From positions 62,001 through 126,000 of the forward strand of contig CAIRLC010000044.1 in assembly GCA_903879335.1 (NCBI GenBank): a DNA stretch of 64,000 nt, read 5' to 3'. Position 1 is the stretch's first letter, and every line of letters starts with the position of its first letter. Of the stretch, positions 18,174 to 27,340 are shown piece by piece. The notes under the pieces were generated by a model. It was not told the origin of the DNA. It saw nothing but the letters and a program-made list of their open reading frames with translations, and made no database searches. The translations under genes and the position numbers were made by a program. Source of the stretch: an uncultured Pseudomonadota bacterium. GTDB lineage: Bacteria > Pseudomonadota > Gammaproteobacteria > Steroidobacterales > Steroidobacteraceae.

Positions 18174-19348
18174 CAGCGACTCCCTCGAGCCCGACCCCGG
18201 CCGTCAGCACCGTCACCGGATGCGGGTGTTGGCGTCTGCAACGGCGCTCCGGGCACCACCGTGACGTCCGGTAGCGTCGACTCCCGCTTCACCTCAGGAC
18301 TGCGTTTTTCCAACAATTTATCGAGCGGTAGGTAGAAGTTGCTGCCAGTGCCTTTCGAGTCGACAAACACCTTGCCGCCCCGCCCAAGCACCTCTTCGAC
18401 CGTCTCGAGATAGAGTCGTTGACGGGTCAGCGCAGGCGCCTTGTCATAGGCTTGCGCCAGCTGTGCGAAGCGTGAACCCTCGCCTTCAGCGTCAGCGACA
18501 ATCTGTTGACGATAGGCCTCCGCATCCAAGAGTTGCCGCTCCGCGGTTCCGCGGGCCTTCGGCAAGATATCGTTGCTGTACGTTTCAGCCTCGACGCGCA
18601 ACCGATCCTTATCCTCTCGCGCTTTAATCGCATCTTTTTGCGACGGAGCAACCTGCTCGGGCACCGAGACATCCTGCAAATTGACGCCGATGACTTCTAA
18701 ACCGGAACGATAGCTGTCGAGCGTATGCTGAATCAGAACGCGCGTCTTGAGGGCGATGTCCTGACGTCCTTGCTCAAGAACGAGGTCAAGACTCGTCTGG
18801 CCAATGATTTCGCGAATGGCACTTTCGGAGGCTTCCGCCAAGGTCGCTTGCGGGTCAACCACGTTGAAGACAAACGCTTGGGGATCGGCGCGTCGATACT
18901 GAACGGCAACGTTGATATCCACCAACGCTGCATCTTGGGTCAGCATTCGAGAACGGTCCGTGATACTCAGCACTTCTTGCGTGTTCACGACTTGCCGAGA
19001 TTCGATCGGCCAAGGCAACTGGTAATTCGGCCCCTCACCGGCGATGCGATCAAAGTGTCCAAAGCGGGTAATGACCGCTTTCTCCGCGGCGCCGACCAAA
19101 TAAAAGCCCGACGCCAGCCACAAAGCACCGAGGATGGCGGCGATAAGTCCGACCGACATTGCCTCGTGCCTCGGGGCATCCCCGCCCTCGTCATGGGATG
19201 AGGGGCGCTGGGGCCCGCGTGGGCCGAATAGTCGGCGTTTCAGACCTTTTAGGATGTCCATAAGATCCGGCGGACCGGCCTCAGGCTGGCGATCCCAGGG
19301 ATTACGGGAACCACCGTTTGGCGGTCCACCAGAGTCGTTGGAAGACAT
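18173..19348 (-). CDS. hflK: HflK, membrane protease modulator (SPFH family)
   Basis: Partner of HflC in the FtsH-regulating complex. The 391-residue protein starts with a Gly/Pro/Arg-rich cytosolic region (about 1-70), then a membrane helix (SVGLIAAILGALWLASGFYL), the band-7 domain and a coiled coil, ending in a Pro/Gly/Arg-rich tail. This N-terminal extension distinguishes HflK from HflC. Upstream neighbour is hflX, as in E. coli. Confidence 0.95.
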   Translation of the reverse strand: MSSNDSGGPPNGGSRNPWDRQPEAGPPDLMDILKGLKRRLFGPRGPQRPSSHDEGGDAPRHEAMSVGLIAAILGALWLASGFYLVGAAEKAVITRFGHFDRIAGEGPNYQLPWPIESRQVVNTQEVLSITDRSRMLTQDAALVDINVAVQYRRADPQAFVFNVVDPQATLAEASESAIREIIGQTSLDLVLEQGRQDIALKTRVLIQHTLDSYRSGLEVIGVNLQDVSVPEQVAPSQKDAIKAREDKDRLRVEAETYSNDILPKARGTAERQLLDAEAYRQQIVADAEGEGSRFAQLAQAYDKAPALTRQRLYLETVEEVLGRGGKVFVDSKGTGSNFYLPLDKLLEKRSPEVKRESTLPDVTVVPGAPLQTPTPASGDGADGRGRARGSR

Positions 19349-19404
19349 GGGCGGGATTTTTTCCGTGGAGTCCGCACCGGCGCGGCCCCCTATCGAGCGA
19401 GATT

Positions 19405-20706
19405 TTAATGGAATTCCTGCAGCTCAGCATGATCGGCCGCGAGGTTCGGCAACCCCTCTCGCCGACGGAACTCCTCCAGATCGCGTTCAGCCAACTCAAC
19501 CTCGATCCGCCAACCGCCCGCGTCGTCGATGGTTTCACCGAGCACCGCGCCCCGCCGGAATAACTCAGCGCGCGCACGACCATGCCGAGCCGATAGGTCA
19601 AGGGTGGTCCGTACGAGACGTGAGCCGAAGCGTTCAGACAAGGCATCCCGCAATAGATCAAGCCCAATACCAGTCGCTGCCGACAACCAGATGCGACAAA
19701 TCAGGCCGTCCTCGTCCCGTTCAATGCGAGGCGTTTCACCCAATAAGTCCACCTTATTGTAGATCTCGATCTGGGGAATATCGCCTGCACCGATACCGGT
19801 CAGAACTTCGTTAACGGTGGTGATTCGCTCTGCGCGCTCAGGGTCAGCTAGATCAATGACATGCAGATGCAAATGCGCTTCTCGCGCCTCAAGCAGCGTT
19901 GAGCGGAATGCCGCCACCAATTCGTGCGGCAAATCCTTCACAAAGCCGACGGTATCGGCCAGCACGATTTCCGGACAATGCGGCAATTTAAGCCGGCGGA
20001 CGGTCGGATCCAACGTTGCGAATAACTGATCGGCGGCATAACTGTCCGCGCCAGTGAGCACGTTGAATAGGGTTGACTTGCCAGCGTTGGTGTAACCCAC
20101 GATCGCGGCGCCCGGAATTGGCACTTCTTTACGGGTTTGTCGACCCGTATCCCGCTGCAGCGCCAACTTTTCCAGTCGACGGTTGAGGGTCCGAATGCGA
20201 TTGCTGAGCAGGCGTCGGTCGGTCTCCAGCTGCGTTTCACCGGGACCGCGCAGACCGATTCCGCCTTTCTGACGTTCTAAGTGCGTCCAACCACGCACCA
20301 AGCGCGTCGATAAATGCTTCAACTGCGCCAGTTCGACCTGCAACTTCCCCTCGTGACTACGCGCACGCTGAGCAAAGATGTCGAGAATCAGACCGCTGCG
20401 GTCCAATACCCGTCGGCCGGTGAGCTTTTCGAGGTTGCGCTCCTGGCTGGGTGACAAGGCGTGATCTACCAAGATCACTTCCGCGCCTAACTCCTCAGCC
20501 TGAGCCTTCAACTCGTCGGCCTTCCCGCTCCCGACGTAATACCGGGGATCCGGAATCGCACGGGAACCGGTCACGACGCCCACGGGTATAGCCCCTGCTG
20601 ATTCAGCCAAGGAACGGAATTCCTCGAGATCAGCAGGGCTCGGTTGGCTGCCGGCACCGATACGGCACAGCAGCGCACGCTCACCACTCTTCGGACGGTC
20701 GAACAA
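19405..20706 (-). CDS. hflX: Ribosome-associated GTPase HflX
   Basis: GTPase that splits stalled ribosomes, notably after heat shock. The 433-residue protein has the HflX N-terminal domain (SPSQERNLEKLTGRRVLDR), the RGPGETQLETDRR helix region and a G domain with GYTNAGKSTLFN near 205, DTVGFVKDLP near 250 and NKVD. The start appears to be TTG at 20706; an in-frame stop lies 12 bases upstream and no ATG or GTG is placed to start the conserved domain. No strong ribosome-binding site is visible. It follows hfq by 38 bases. Confidence 0.93.
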   Translation of the reverse strand: MFDRPKSGERALLCRIGAGSQPSPADLEEFRSLAESAGAIPVGVVTGSRAIPDPRYYVGSGKADELKAQAEELGAEVILVDHALSPSQERNLEKLTGRRVLDRSGLILDIFAQRARSHEGKLQVELAQLKHLSTRLVRGWTHLERQKGGIGLRGPGETQLETDRRLLSNRIRTLNRRLEKLALQRDTGRQTRKEVPIPGAAIVGYTNAGKSTLFNVLTGADSYAADQLFATLDPTVRRLKLPHCPEIVLADTVGFVKDLPHELVAAFRSTLLEAREAHLHLHVIDLADPERAERITTVNEVLTGIGAGDIPQIEIYNKVDLLGETPRIERDEDGLICRIWLSAATGIGLDLLRDALSERFGSRLVRTTLDLSARHGRARAELFRRGAVLGETIDDAGGWRIEVELAERDLEEFRRREGLPNLAADHAELQEFH

Positions 20707-20744
20707 CAGGGAGACCTATAGCCCGTTCAACCGAAGATCGTCGG

Positions 20745-21002
20745 TCATTCGACGATCGGGTCCGCAGTCAGTTCGCCGGAATCGCCCGTGGTGAGGCGGA
20801 CATTACGTGCCGGCACGATCGTCGAAATGGCATGTTTGTAGACCATCTGACTGACGTTGTTGCGCAGCAGCACGACAAATTGATCGAAAGAATCGATATT
20901 GCCCTGCAACTTGATGCCGTTGACGAGGTAGATCGAGACTGGGACACGCTCTTTACGAAGTGCGTTCAGGAATGGATCCTGCAGGGACTGGCCTTTGGCC
21001 AT
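20745..21002 (-). CDS. hfq: RNA chaperone Hfq
   Basis: Hexameric Sm-like protein that mediates base pairing between small RNAs and mRNAs. The [20 protein letters not shown] start, the Sm1 segment and the Sm2 motif [10 protein letters not shown] are almost identical to other gammaproteobacterial Hfq proteins. AGGAG lies 8 bases before the ATG at 21002; a second ATG directly before it (21005) is possible. With 85 residues the disordered C-terminal tail is shorter than in E. coli. Order miaA-hfq-hflX is conserved. Confidence 0.97.
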   Translation of the reverse strand: MAKGQSLQDPFLNALRKERVPVSIYLVNGIKLQGNIDSFDQFVVLLRNNVSQMVYKHAISTIVPARNVRLTTGDSGELTADPIVE

Positions 21003-21130
21003 CATTTTATCTCCTTGAATTCTTTGAACTTCCAGCCTGCGCCGCAACGTCGTCCCTGAAGCGCGCGCGTGGTCCGAAAGCATCTACTCCCTCTATGGGG
21101 ATCAAGAGGCCATAATTCTAGCATGACGGG

Positions 21131-22072
21131 TCATTTTCCCCCGCGTTGAACGCTCCAATCGCGGATAACTTCACACAACTTATCGGTTGAACGAGATTCC
21201 ATTGGGGACACCCACAGCGCTCCGGGCTCTGAGCGCAACCAAGTGTATTGGCGTTTAGCCAACTGCCGAGTGGCGATCACCGCGAGGTCGCGAGCGGCTG
21301 TGAGGTCGCACTGGCCCTGGAGATGCATCCACAGCTGCCGGTACCCCACTGACCGCAGGGCGGGAAGGTCCGCATTGAGGTCGCCGCGGGCATGTAAGCG
21401 CTGAACCTCGTCGAACAGGCCGGCGTCCAACATGGCATCGAACCGGGCGGCTAACCGACGATCGAGGGCGCTTTTCTCCGGTGGCGCTAAGACCAAACGG
21501 AGGTAATCCTGCGGCTGCGCCGTCTTGAGGTGCTGACGCTGCAATTGGCTGAGCGGCATACCGGTCAATCGAAAAACCTCTAGGGCGCGCTGAATGCGCT
21601 GGGCATCTTGCGGGGCTATGCGCGACGCCGCTTCAGGATCGACACGTGCCAGTTCAGCATGCAGCTGGGCCCACCCAAATTCGACGGCACGGGCCGCGAT
21701 TTGAGTGCGCAGTTCAGCGTCGGCCGACGGCAGCGTTGCGAGTCCCGCCTGCAAGGCACGGAAGTAGAGCATGGTGCCCCCGACCAGCAAGGGCAATCGG
21801 CCACGCCCTCGAATCTCAGCCATCAGTGGCACCACATCGCGCAAAAATTCGCCCGCCGAGTAGCGCTCGATCGGGTCACAAATGTCGATGAGATGATGCG
21901 TTGCTTGGGCCAACACCTCGGCCGATGGCTTCGCGCTGCCGATGTCTAGACCGCGATACACCATCGCCGAATCGACGCTGACGATCTCCACTGGAAGGCG
22001 CGTTGCGATCTCGATGGCGGCATCCGTCTTACCCGCTCCGGTCGGACCCATGAGCAATATCGCCGGACCCAT
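21131..22072 (-). CDS. miaA: tRNA dimethylallyltransferase
   Basis: Adds a dimethylallyl group to N6 of A37 in tRNAs reading U-starting codons. The P-loop GPTGAGKTDAAIEIA near 9 and DSAMVYRGLDIGSAKPS near 34 are visible; DAQRIQRALEVFRLTG and a C-terminal RQLAKRQYTWLR complete the family in 313 residues. Starts 2 bases after the mutL stop, so mutL-miaA are co-transcribed. Confidence 0.97.
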   Translation of the reverse strand: MGPAILLMGPTGAGKTDAAIEIATRLPVEIVSVDSAMVYRGLDIGSAKPSAEVLAQATHHLIDICDPIERYSAGEFLRDVVPLMAEIRGRGRLPLLVGGTMLYFRALQAGLATLPSADAELRTQIAARAVEFGWAQLHAELARVDPEAASRIAPQDAQRIQRALEVFRLTGMPLSQLQRQHLKTAQPQDYLRLVLAPPEKSALDRRLAARFDAMLDAGLFDEVQRLHARGDLNADLPALRSVGYRQLWMHLQGQCDLTAARDLAVIATRQLAKRQYTWLRSEPGALWVSPMESRSTDKLCEVIRDWSVQRGGK

Positions 22073-22074
22073 CG

Positions 22075-23886
22075 TCAGCGACCACGCAGGAACAAGCGAT
22101 CTAATTCCTCAAGCGTCAACCGCACCCAAGTTGGCCGACCGTGGTTACATTGATCGGCACGATCCGTACATTCCATCTCACGCAATAAGGCATTCATCTC
22201 GGGCAAGCTAAGACGCCGATGCGCGCGCACGGCGGCATGACAGGCCATCGTGGCGAGCGCGCGCTCCCGGAAGGTCTCCATGGCCAGCGTCGAGCCCAAT
22301 TCGGATAACTCACTAATGGCATCGCGGACGAGTCCGCCAACGTCCCGACTACCCAAGGCCACGGGCATTTCTCGTACCGCGATCCGGTTAGGTCCAATTC
22401 GATCAATCACGACGCCCAACTGCGCCAATGAGTCAGCCTGTTCTGCCGCCTGATCCGCTTCTGATTCAGACAATTCGATCACTTGAGGGACAAGCAGCGT
22501 TTGACGCGCGGGACCGTCACCACTCAGTTCCTGCTTCATCTGCTCGTAAATCACGCGCTCATGCGCGGCATGCATATCCACCAGCGCGAGCCCTTCCGCC
22601 GTCTCAGCCACGATATAAATGCCGTGCAATTGACCGACGGCATAACCCAGTGGCGGGATCGCCGGCGGCTCCGAGCTGGATTCCGAATCCTGATCAGCCG
22701 CAGTCACCACCGACGACTCGACGGCAGGCCGCGCGAGATCAGTCCAATTGACTCGGCCCCCGATCTGATCACTCGCACTCAATGCCATGGGCGATTGATA
22801 ACGAAGGCTGGGTGATGACCCATAGGACGGCATCGAGACGGGGCCCGCCAGCGCGGAGGGTGCTATGGGACCTGGAACGGATGCTGAGGGCTTGGTATCC
22901 GCGAGCGCCGCCTCGACGGTACGACGAACAAAGTCGTGCACGGTTCTGGAGTCGCGAAAACGAACCTCCAATTTTTGCGGGTGTGCGTTCGCATCAACGC
23001 GTGACGGGTCCAGATCGAGCGACAACACATAGGCCGGGTGGCGGCCGTGGAAAAGGACGTCTCGATAACCCTGGCGGATTGCGCTAGCGAGAAAACGATC
23101 GCGCACCGATCGTCCGTTAACGACGACGTACTGTTCATCGGGCTGCGCACGATTATAGGTTGGCAGACCGATCCAACCGCGCAGCGACAAGCCGATGGCC
23201 TGATGCTCAACATGAACTGCGCTGGCGACAAATTCTTGACCCAGCAGCGCGGCGAGGCGTCTCTCCTGCCCCGCTCGATCACTGGCCGCTTCAACCGCAA
23301 AAGAGCGGCGCCCATTGTGAGTCAGCAGGAACGCAACACTGGGTCGCGCGAGCGCGATACGGACGAGCGCGCGCTCTAAATGCTGAAATTCGGTCGCCGG
23401 ACTGCGTAGAAACTTACGGCGCGCTGGAACGTTATAGAACAGATCCCGAACTTCAACCGATGTCCCGGACGGATGCGGCGCGGGCCGCGCGGGTCCAATA
23501 TGGCCGCCATCCACCGTAATCTCAATTGCGTGGGTCGCCTGCCCATGACGCGACGCGATCCTTAACCGCGCCACGGAGGCGATTGAGGGCAATGCTTCAC
23601 CGCGAAAACCCAAGCTGACCACGTGCTCAAGATCCTCAAGGCTCGCAATCTTGCTCGTGGCATGGCGCTCCAGGGCGAGCGGCAATTCCTCCGGCGGAAT
23701 ACCCGCGCCGTCGTCACGCACAGCAACTAACGCGATACCGCCCTCTTCCACCGTGACTTCGATCCGTCGAGCGCCGGCATCGAGCGCGTTTTCGACCAGC
23801 TCCTTGGCCAAGGAGGCAGGGCGCTCAATCACCTCGCCGGCAGCGATTTGATTGACGAGATGAGAGGGGAGTAGACGGATCGGCAC
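22075..23886 (-). CDS. mutL: DNA mismatch repair protein MutL
   Basis: Couples MutS mismatch recognition to strand incision. The GHKL ATPase motifs are clear: ENALDAGARRIEV near 32, DDGAGIPPEEL near 58, RHATSKI and GFRGEALPSI. The 603-residue protein also has C-terminal DMHAAHERVIYEQ, ACHAAVRAH and CNHGRP, which match the endonuclease-site pattern (DQHA-x2-E-x4-E, ACR, CPHGRP) with Met in place of Gln and Asn in place of Pro. An intrinsic nicking activity, absent from E. coli MutL, is therefore plausible. The start codon is GTG. Confidence 0.96.
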   Translation of the reverse strand: MPIRLLPSHLVNQIAAGEVIERPASLAKELVENALDAGARRIEVTVEEGGIALVAVRDDGAGIPPEELPLALERHATSKIASLEDLEHVVSLGFRGEALPSIASVARLRIASRHGQATHAIEITVDGGHIGPARPAPHPSGTSVEVRDLFYNVPARRKFLRSPATEFQHLERALVRIALARPSVAFLLTHNGRRSFAVEAASDRAGQERRLAALLGQEFVASAVHVEHQAIGLSLRGWIGLPTYNRAQPDEQYVVVNGRSVRDRFLASAIRQGYRDVLFHGRHPAYVLSLDLDPSRVDANAHPQKLEVRFRDSRTVHDFVRRTVEAALADTKPSASVPGPIAPSALAGPVSMPSYGSSPSLRYQSPMALSASDQIGGRVNWTDLARPAVESSVVTAADQDSESSSEPPAIPPLGYAVGQLHGIYIVAETAEGLALVDMHAAHERVIYEQMKQELSGDGPARQTLLVPQVIELSESEADQAAEQADSLAQLGVVIDRIGPNRIAVREMPVALGSRDVGGLVRDAISELSELGSTLAMETFRERALATMACHAAVRAHRRLSLPEMNALLREMECTDRADQCNHGRPTWVRLTLEELDRLFLRGR

Positions 23887-23931
23887 GCGGTCACCTTACA
23901 GTTCCGCCGCAGTGTATCAGCCGATGCCTGA

Positions 23932-25275
23932 TCAGCGCGTGCCCGACACACCCGGGCGATCAGAGTCGAGTGAGGCGAGCCGAGTCCCCGGTAGCGGGGA
24001 GTCGCGGAAGTAGCCGCGTATCCCTGACAAAATGGCGCTGGCCAATTTTTGCTGATACCGCTCGTCACGCAAGCGTTTCTCTTCACCGGGATTCGTGATG
24101 TAGGCGGTTTCGATCAACATTGAGGGGATATCAGGCGATTTAAGCACCACGAAACCGGCCTGTTGCACGTGCGCCTTACGGACATCGCCAACGGTATTCA
24201 GCTCGTTCAAGACTTTCTCTGCAGCCACCATGCTCGCGCTCATCGCGGCTGACTGCGACAGATCGAGCAGGACGGAGGCCAGCACATTGTCTTTGTCATC
24301 TAGGGACACACCGCCGATCAAATCCGCCGAGTTTTCCCGGTCGGCTAGCCACTTTGCCGCCTCGTTAGTCGCCCCTCGAGCGGATAAGACATACACCGAA
24401 GCCCCGGACACGCTGCGATCCGGAACGGCGTCTGCATGAACCGAAACGAACAAATCAGCCTGTGCGCGGCGGGCACGATTGATCCTTTCACGCAACGGCA
24501 CAAAACGATCGTCTGGGCGGGTCAGTACAGCGCGCATACCAGGCTCAGCATTGACGCGAGCCGCCAACTCGCGCGCGATGGCGAGGGTGACATCTTTTTC
24601 GTGGGTGCCGTCTGGACCCGATGCGCCTGGGTCCTCTCCGCCGTGACCGGCATCCACGGCGATCGTGAGCACTCGTCCACGCGGACCTGCAGCGGTAGTC
24701 TGCGACCGTACGGGCGCAAGCTTTGCGGCAGGTGCGGATTCAGCCACCGCCATTTCCTTGACCGGCAAAGACGTCACGGGGGCGGTGTCCGCAGGTGCAG
24801 GTGCTTGAGCCGCCGCCACCGTTGACTCCGCTCTCGCCGAGTTCGTGCGCGCTGGCGCTGACGCTGCGGCCGGCGTCAACGCAACCAGCAAGTGACCTGA
24901 CGGCGCATCGACACGGCGAACGTTCGTTTGCGGGTCCACTTCAAAAACGACGCGAAGCCCGCCGCCTTCCCGAGGCCCAGTTCGGACGCGGTGTACGAGC
25001 CCAAGACCCGCCGGAAGTTTGAACGAGCGAGGGGCTAGCGTTGCGGCATCCAGATCGAGCACAACGCGATCAGGATTGCTCAACCTGAAGAGATTTGACG
25101 GCGCTACACCATCAATCAGGACATCCGCTTGGGTTCCACCGGCAATCTCAGTCAACCGCACTTGCTTAACGGTCGCGCCATGCGGCTTAGAGGCCATTGC
25201 AGCACCCGCAAAAGCCCACGTCGCGCACAGCGCGACGGGCAACCCGAGTCGAAATGCATGAGGCAGCCGGTCCAT
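23932..25275 (-). CDS. amiC: N-acetylmuramoyl-L-alanine amidase, AmiC-type
   Basis: Periplasmic zinc amidase that cleaves the stem peptide from peptidoglycan during daughter-cell separation. An N-terminal export signal (RLGLPVALCATWAFAGAAMA) is followed by an AMIN domain (about 35-130), an Ala/Pro-rich linker and the Amidase_3 domain with zinc ligands in DAGHGGEDPGA, HEKDVTLAIARE, SVHADA and a late Glu in SMLIETAYIT. 447 residues fit AmiB/AmiC. Neighbour to tsaE and mutL as in many gammaproteobacteria. Confidence 0.93.
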   Translation of the reverse strand: MDRLPHAFRLGLPVALCATWAFAGAAMASKPHGATVKQVRLTEIAGGTQADVLIDGVAPSNLFRLSNPDRVVLDLDAATLAPRSFKLPAGLGLVHRVRTGPREGGGLRVVFEVDPQTNVRRVDAPSGHLLVALTPAAASAPARTNSARAESTVAAAQAPAPADTAPVTSLPVKEMAVAESAPAAKLAPVRSQTTAAGPRGRVLTIAVDAGHGGEDPGASGPDGTHEKDVTLAIARELAARVNAEPGMRAVLTRPDDRFVPLRERINRARRAQADLFVSVHADAVPDRSVSGASVYVLSARGATNEAAKWLADRENSADLIGGVSLDDKDNVLASVLLDLSQSAAMSASMVAAEKVLNELNTVGDVRKAHVQQAGFVVLKSPDIPSMLIETAYITNPGEEKRLRDERYQQKLASAILSGIRGYFRDSPLPGTRLASLDSDRPGVSGTR

Positions 25276-25337
25276 GATCCAACCGTACCCCCGCGCACCG
25301 AAAAAATCAATCCTCTTAGAGACCTACGTAATAAACT

Positions 25338-25802
25338 TCATCCAATCTCGGTCATCCATAACCGCAATAGGTCAGCACCGACCACCGTATCCGCCGCGGC
25401 ACTGAGCGACCGGCCGTCCCCCTCATAGCTGAGTGCCACCGACAAATCCGACCGTGCAGCCACTATCGGAATCCGTTCGGGCCACTCCACCAGGACGGAA
25501 TTCCCTGGCGCTAACAGATCGCGAAAACCGATGCTGTCGAGTTCGTCATCGCTCGCGAGTCGATACCAATCCAAGTGGTGAATCAGACCCGCGCTAAGGC
25601 TATAGGTCTCGATCAAGGTATAGGTAGGGCTGCGCACCGGGCCGGCGTGGCCTAAGGCACGCAACGCTGAACGCACTAAGGTGGTCTTACCCGCGCCTAG
25701 ATCGCCCGCAAGGGTAATGAATCCGTGCTGTTGGGTCATTGCGCGTCCTAAAGCGGCGCCCACAAGCATCGTCGCAGCTTCATCGGGGAGGAAGCATTTC
25801 AT
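25338..25802 (-). CDS. tsaE: tRNA threonylcarbamoyladenosine biosynthesis ATPase TsaE
   Basis: ATPase required with TsaB, TsaC and TsaD for t6A37 formation on ANN-decoding tRNAs. The 154-residue protein has a P-loop GDLGAGKTTLVRS near 33 and the family motifs SPTYTLIETY and HLDWYRL. It overlaps the bifunctional nnr gene by 4 bp, an arrangement also seen in E. coli (yjeF-tsaE). Confidence 0.95.
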   Translation of the reverse strand: MKCFLPDEAATMLVGAALGRAMTQQHGFITLAGDLGAGKTTLVRSALRALGHAGPVRSPTYTLIETYSLSAGLIHHLDWYRLASDDELDSIGFRDLLAPGNSVLVEWPERIPIVAARSDLSVALSYEGDGRSLSAAADTVVGADLLRLWMTEIG

Positions 25803-27298
25803 GGATTCACCACCGATCGCAGCGCCAATAAAACGTCGCTGGCCAAGAGCCCTCGCTCTTTGGCATATGCCTTAGCATAGGCCGAATAATCTCCAGCCAT
25901 TCCATGCACTTGCACAGCAGCCGCAACGACCTCTGCGATGGATTGCAGCGGCGCCTGCTGCGCCAATAATGCGGCAATGACGCCGGTCAGTACGTCCCCC
26001 ATTCCGGCAGCAGCCATCCCCGGATTGCCGGCGCGACAGACCCAAGGAAGCTCGAGTTCAGGGGCGCCGACCAAGGTCCGAGCGCCTTTCAATACCACCG
26101 TAGCGCAGTAGCGTTCGACCAAGGAGCTCAGCGCGGCACGGCGGTCCATTTGGATATCCCGGTTGGAACAACCGAGCAGTCGGCCCGCCTCCCCCGGATG
26201 CGGCGTCAACACCCAATTCGTACGCCGTTGCCGCGATTCAGCGAGCAGGTTGAGTGCGTCAGCGTCAACCACTAAGGGTTGAGGGCAGTCGAAGGCCGCC
26301 TGAAATAAATCGCGGGCCCAAGCCGTACGCCCGAGACCCGGGCCGATGGCGACGATGTCTGCTGACTCGAAAACCGCCCGTACCGAACCACCCCCATCGA
26401 GCCCAAGACAAATCAATTCCGGCCGCGACGTCGCGATGGCTGCTGCGTGCCCGGGATGGGTGACGACGGTCACGAGCCCAGCACCTGAGCGCAGAGCCGC
26501 TTCCCCAGCCAACAGCGCCGCACCCGGCATACCGGGGCCGCCAGCCACGATCACTACTCGGCCATGGGAACCTTTATGGGCCGTGCGTCGCCGGCGCGGC
26601 AAGGTCTTCGCCACGAGTTCCTGGCCGATCGGCCGTAATGCCGGCGGCTCACCGTCGTAAGCCGCTCGGGGTATGCCGAGGCGATCAACTTGGACTAATC
26701 CGACGAAATCAGGACCCTCGCCCAGATGAAACCCGACTTTTTCCGCAACGAAAGTCAGCGTCTGCGTCGCCAAGACTGCCTCTGGCTGTGGCTGGCCCGT
26801 ATCCGTATTGAGCCCCGAAGGGGTATCCACCGCCAGTATTGGGCAAGCCGATGCGTTCATCGCGCGAACAGCCGCCAAGGCTACGCCTTCGATCGAGCGA
26901 GTCAGCCCGGTCCCGAGCAGCGCATCGATGATCAATTGGGCGGTCCCTGCGTTCACCATTTCCGCAAGTTCGACGGTGCCGCCGCTCTCGGTGTAGGCGA
27001 GGTATGCCGCATGGGCATCGCCCACGTGCGGCAGCCCTAAAGGAGCCGCAACCCGCACCTGAAGGCCCCTTCGGCGCAAAAGACGCGCCACGATGTAGCC
27101 GTCGCCACCGTTATTGCCGCGACCAGCCACCACGAGGACGGATCGCAAGTGCGGCCAGTTCACGACCACCGCATCCGCAACGGCCTGACCTGCACGGGCC
27201 ATGAGCTCAAGGCCGGAAAGACCGAATTCAGCGATCGCCCGCGCATCTACGGCGCGCGCGCCCGCAGTCGTTAAGATCGGAAATGCATTTAAGTTCAT
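25799..27298 (-). CDS. nnr: Bifunctional NAD(P)HX epimerase / ADP-dependent dehydratase
   Basis: Repairs hydrated NADH and NADPH. The N-terminal half (about 1-215, with VVAGRGNNGGDGYIVARLL) is the NnrE epimerase. The C-terminal half (about 220-499, with HKGSHGRVVIVAGG, VVDADALNLLAE, LTPHPGEAGRLL and AGMGDVLTGVIAALL) is the NnrD ribokinase-like dehydratase. The 499-residue fused form is normal in gammaproteobacteria. It diverges from queG over a 42-base gap and overlaps tsaE downstream. Confidence 0.95.
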   Translation of the reverse strand: MNLNAFPILTTAGARAVDARAIAEFGLSGLELMARAGQAVADAVVVNWPHLRSVLVVAGRGNNGGDGYIVARLLRRRGLQVRVAAPLGLPHVGDAHAAYLAYTESGGTVELAEMVNAGTAQLIIDALLGTGLTRSIEGVALAAVRAMNASACPILAVDTPSGLNTDTGQPQPEAVLATQTLTFVAEKVGFHLGEGPDFVGLVQVDRLGIPRAAYDGEPPALRPIGQELVAKTLPRRRRTAHKGSHGRVVIVAGGPGMPGAALLAGEAALRSGAGLVTVVTHPGHAAAIATSRPELICLGLDGGGSVRAVFESADIVAIGPGLGRTAWARDLFQAAFDCPQPLVVDADALNLLAESRQRRTNWVLTPHPGEAGRLLGCSNRDIQMDRRAALSSLVERYCATVVLKGARTLVGAPELELPWVCRAGNPGMAAAGMGDVLTGVIAALLAQQAPLQSIAEVVAAAVQVHGMAGDYSAYAKAYAKERGLLASDVLLALRSVVNP

Positions 27299-27340
27299 CC
27301 AACGATTATCGCGCAGGTTGGCACCTTATACTGCGCCGCC

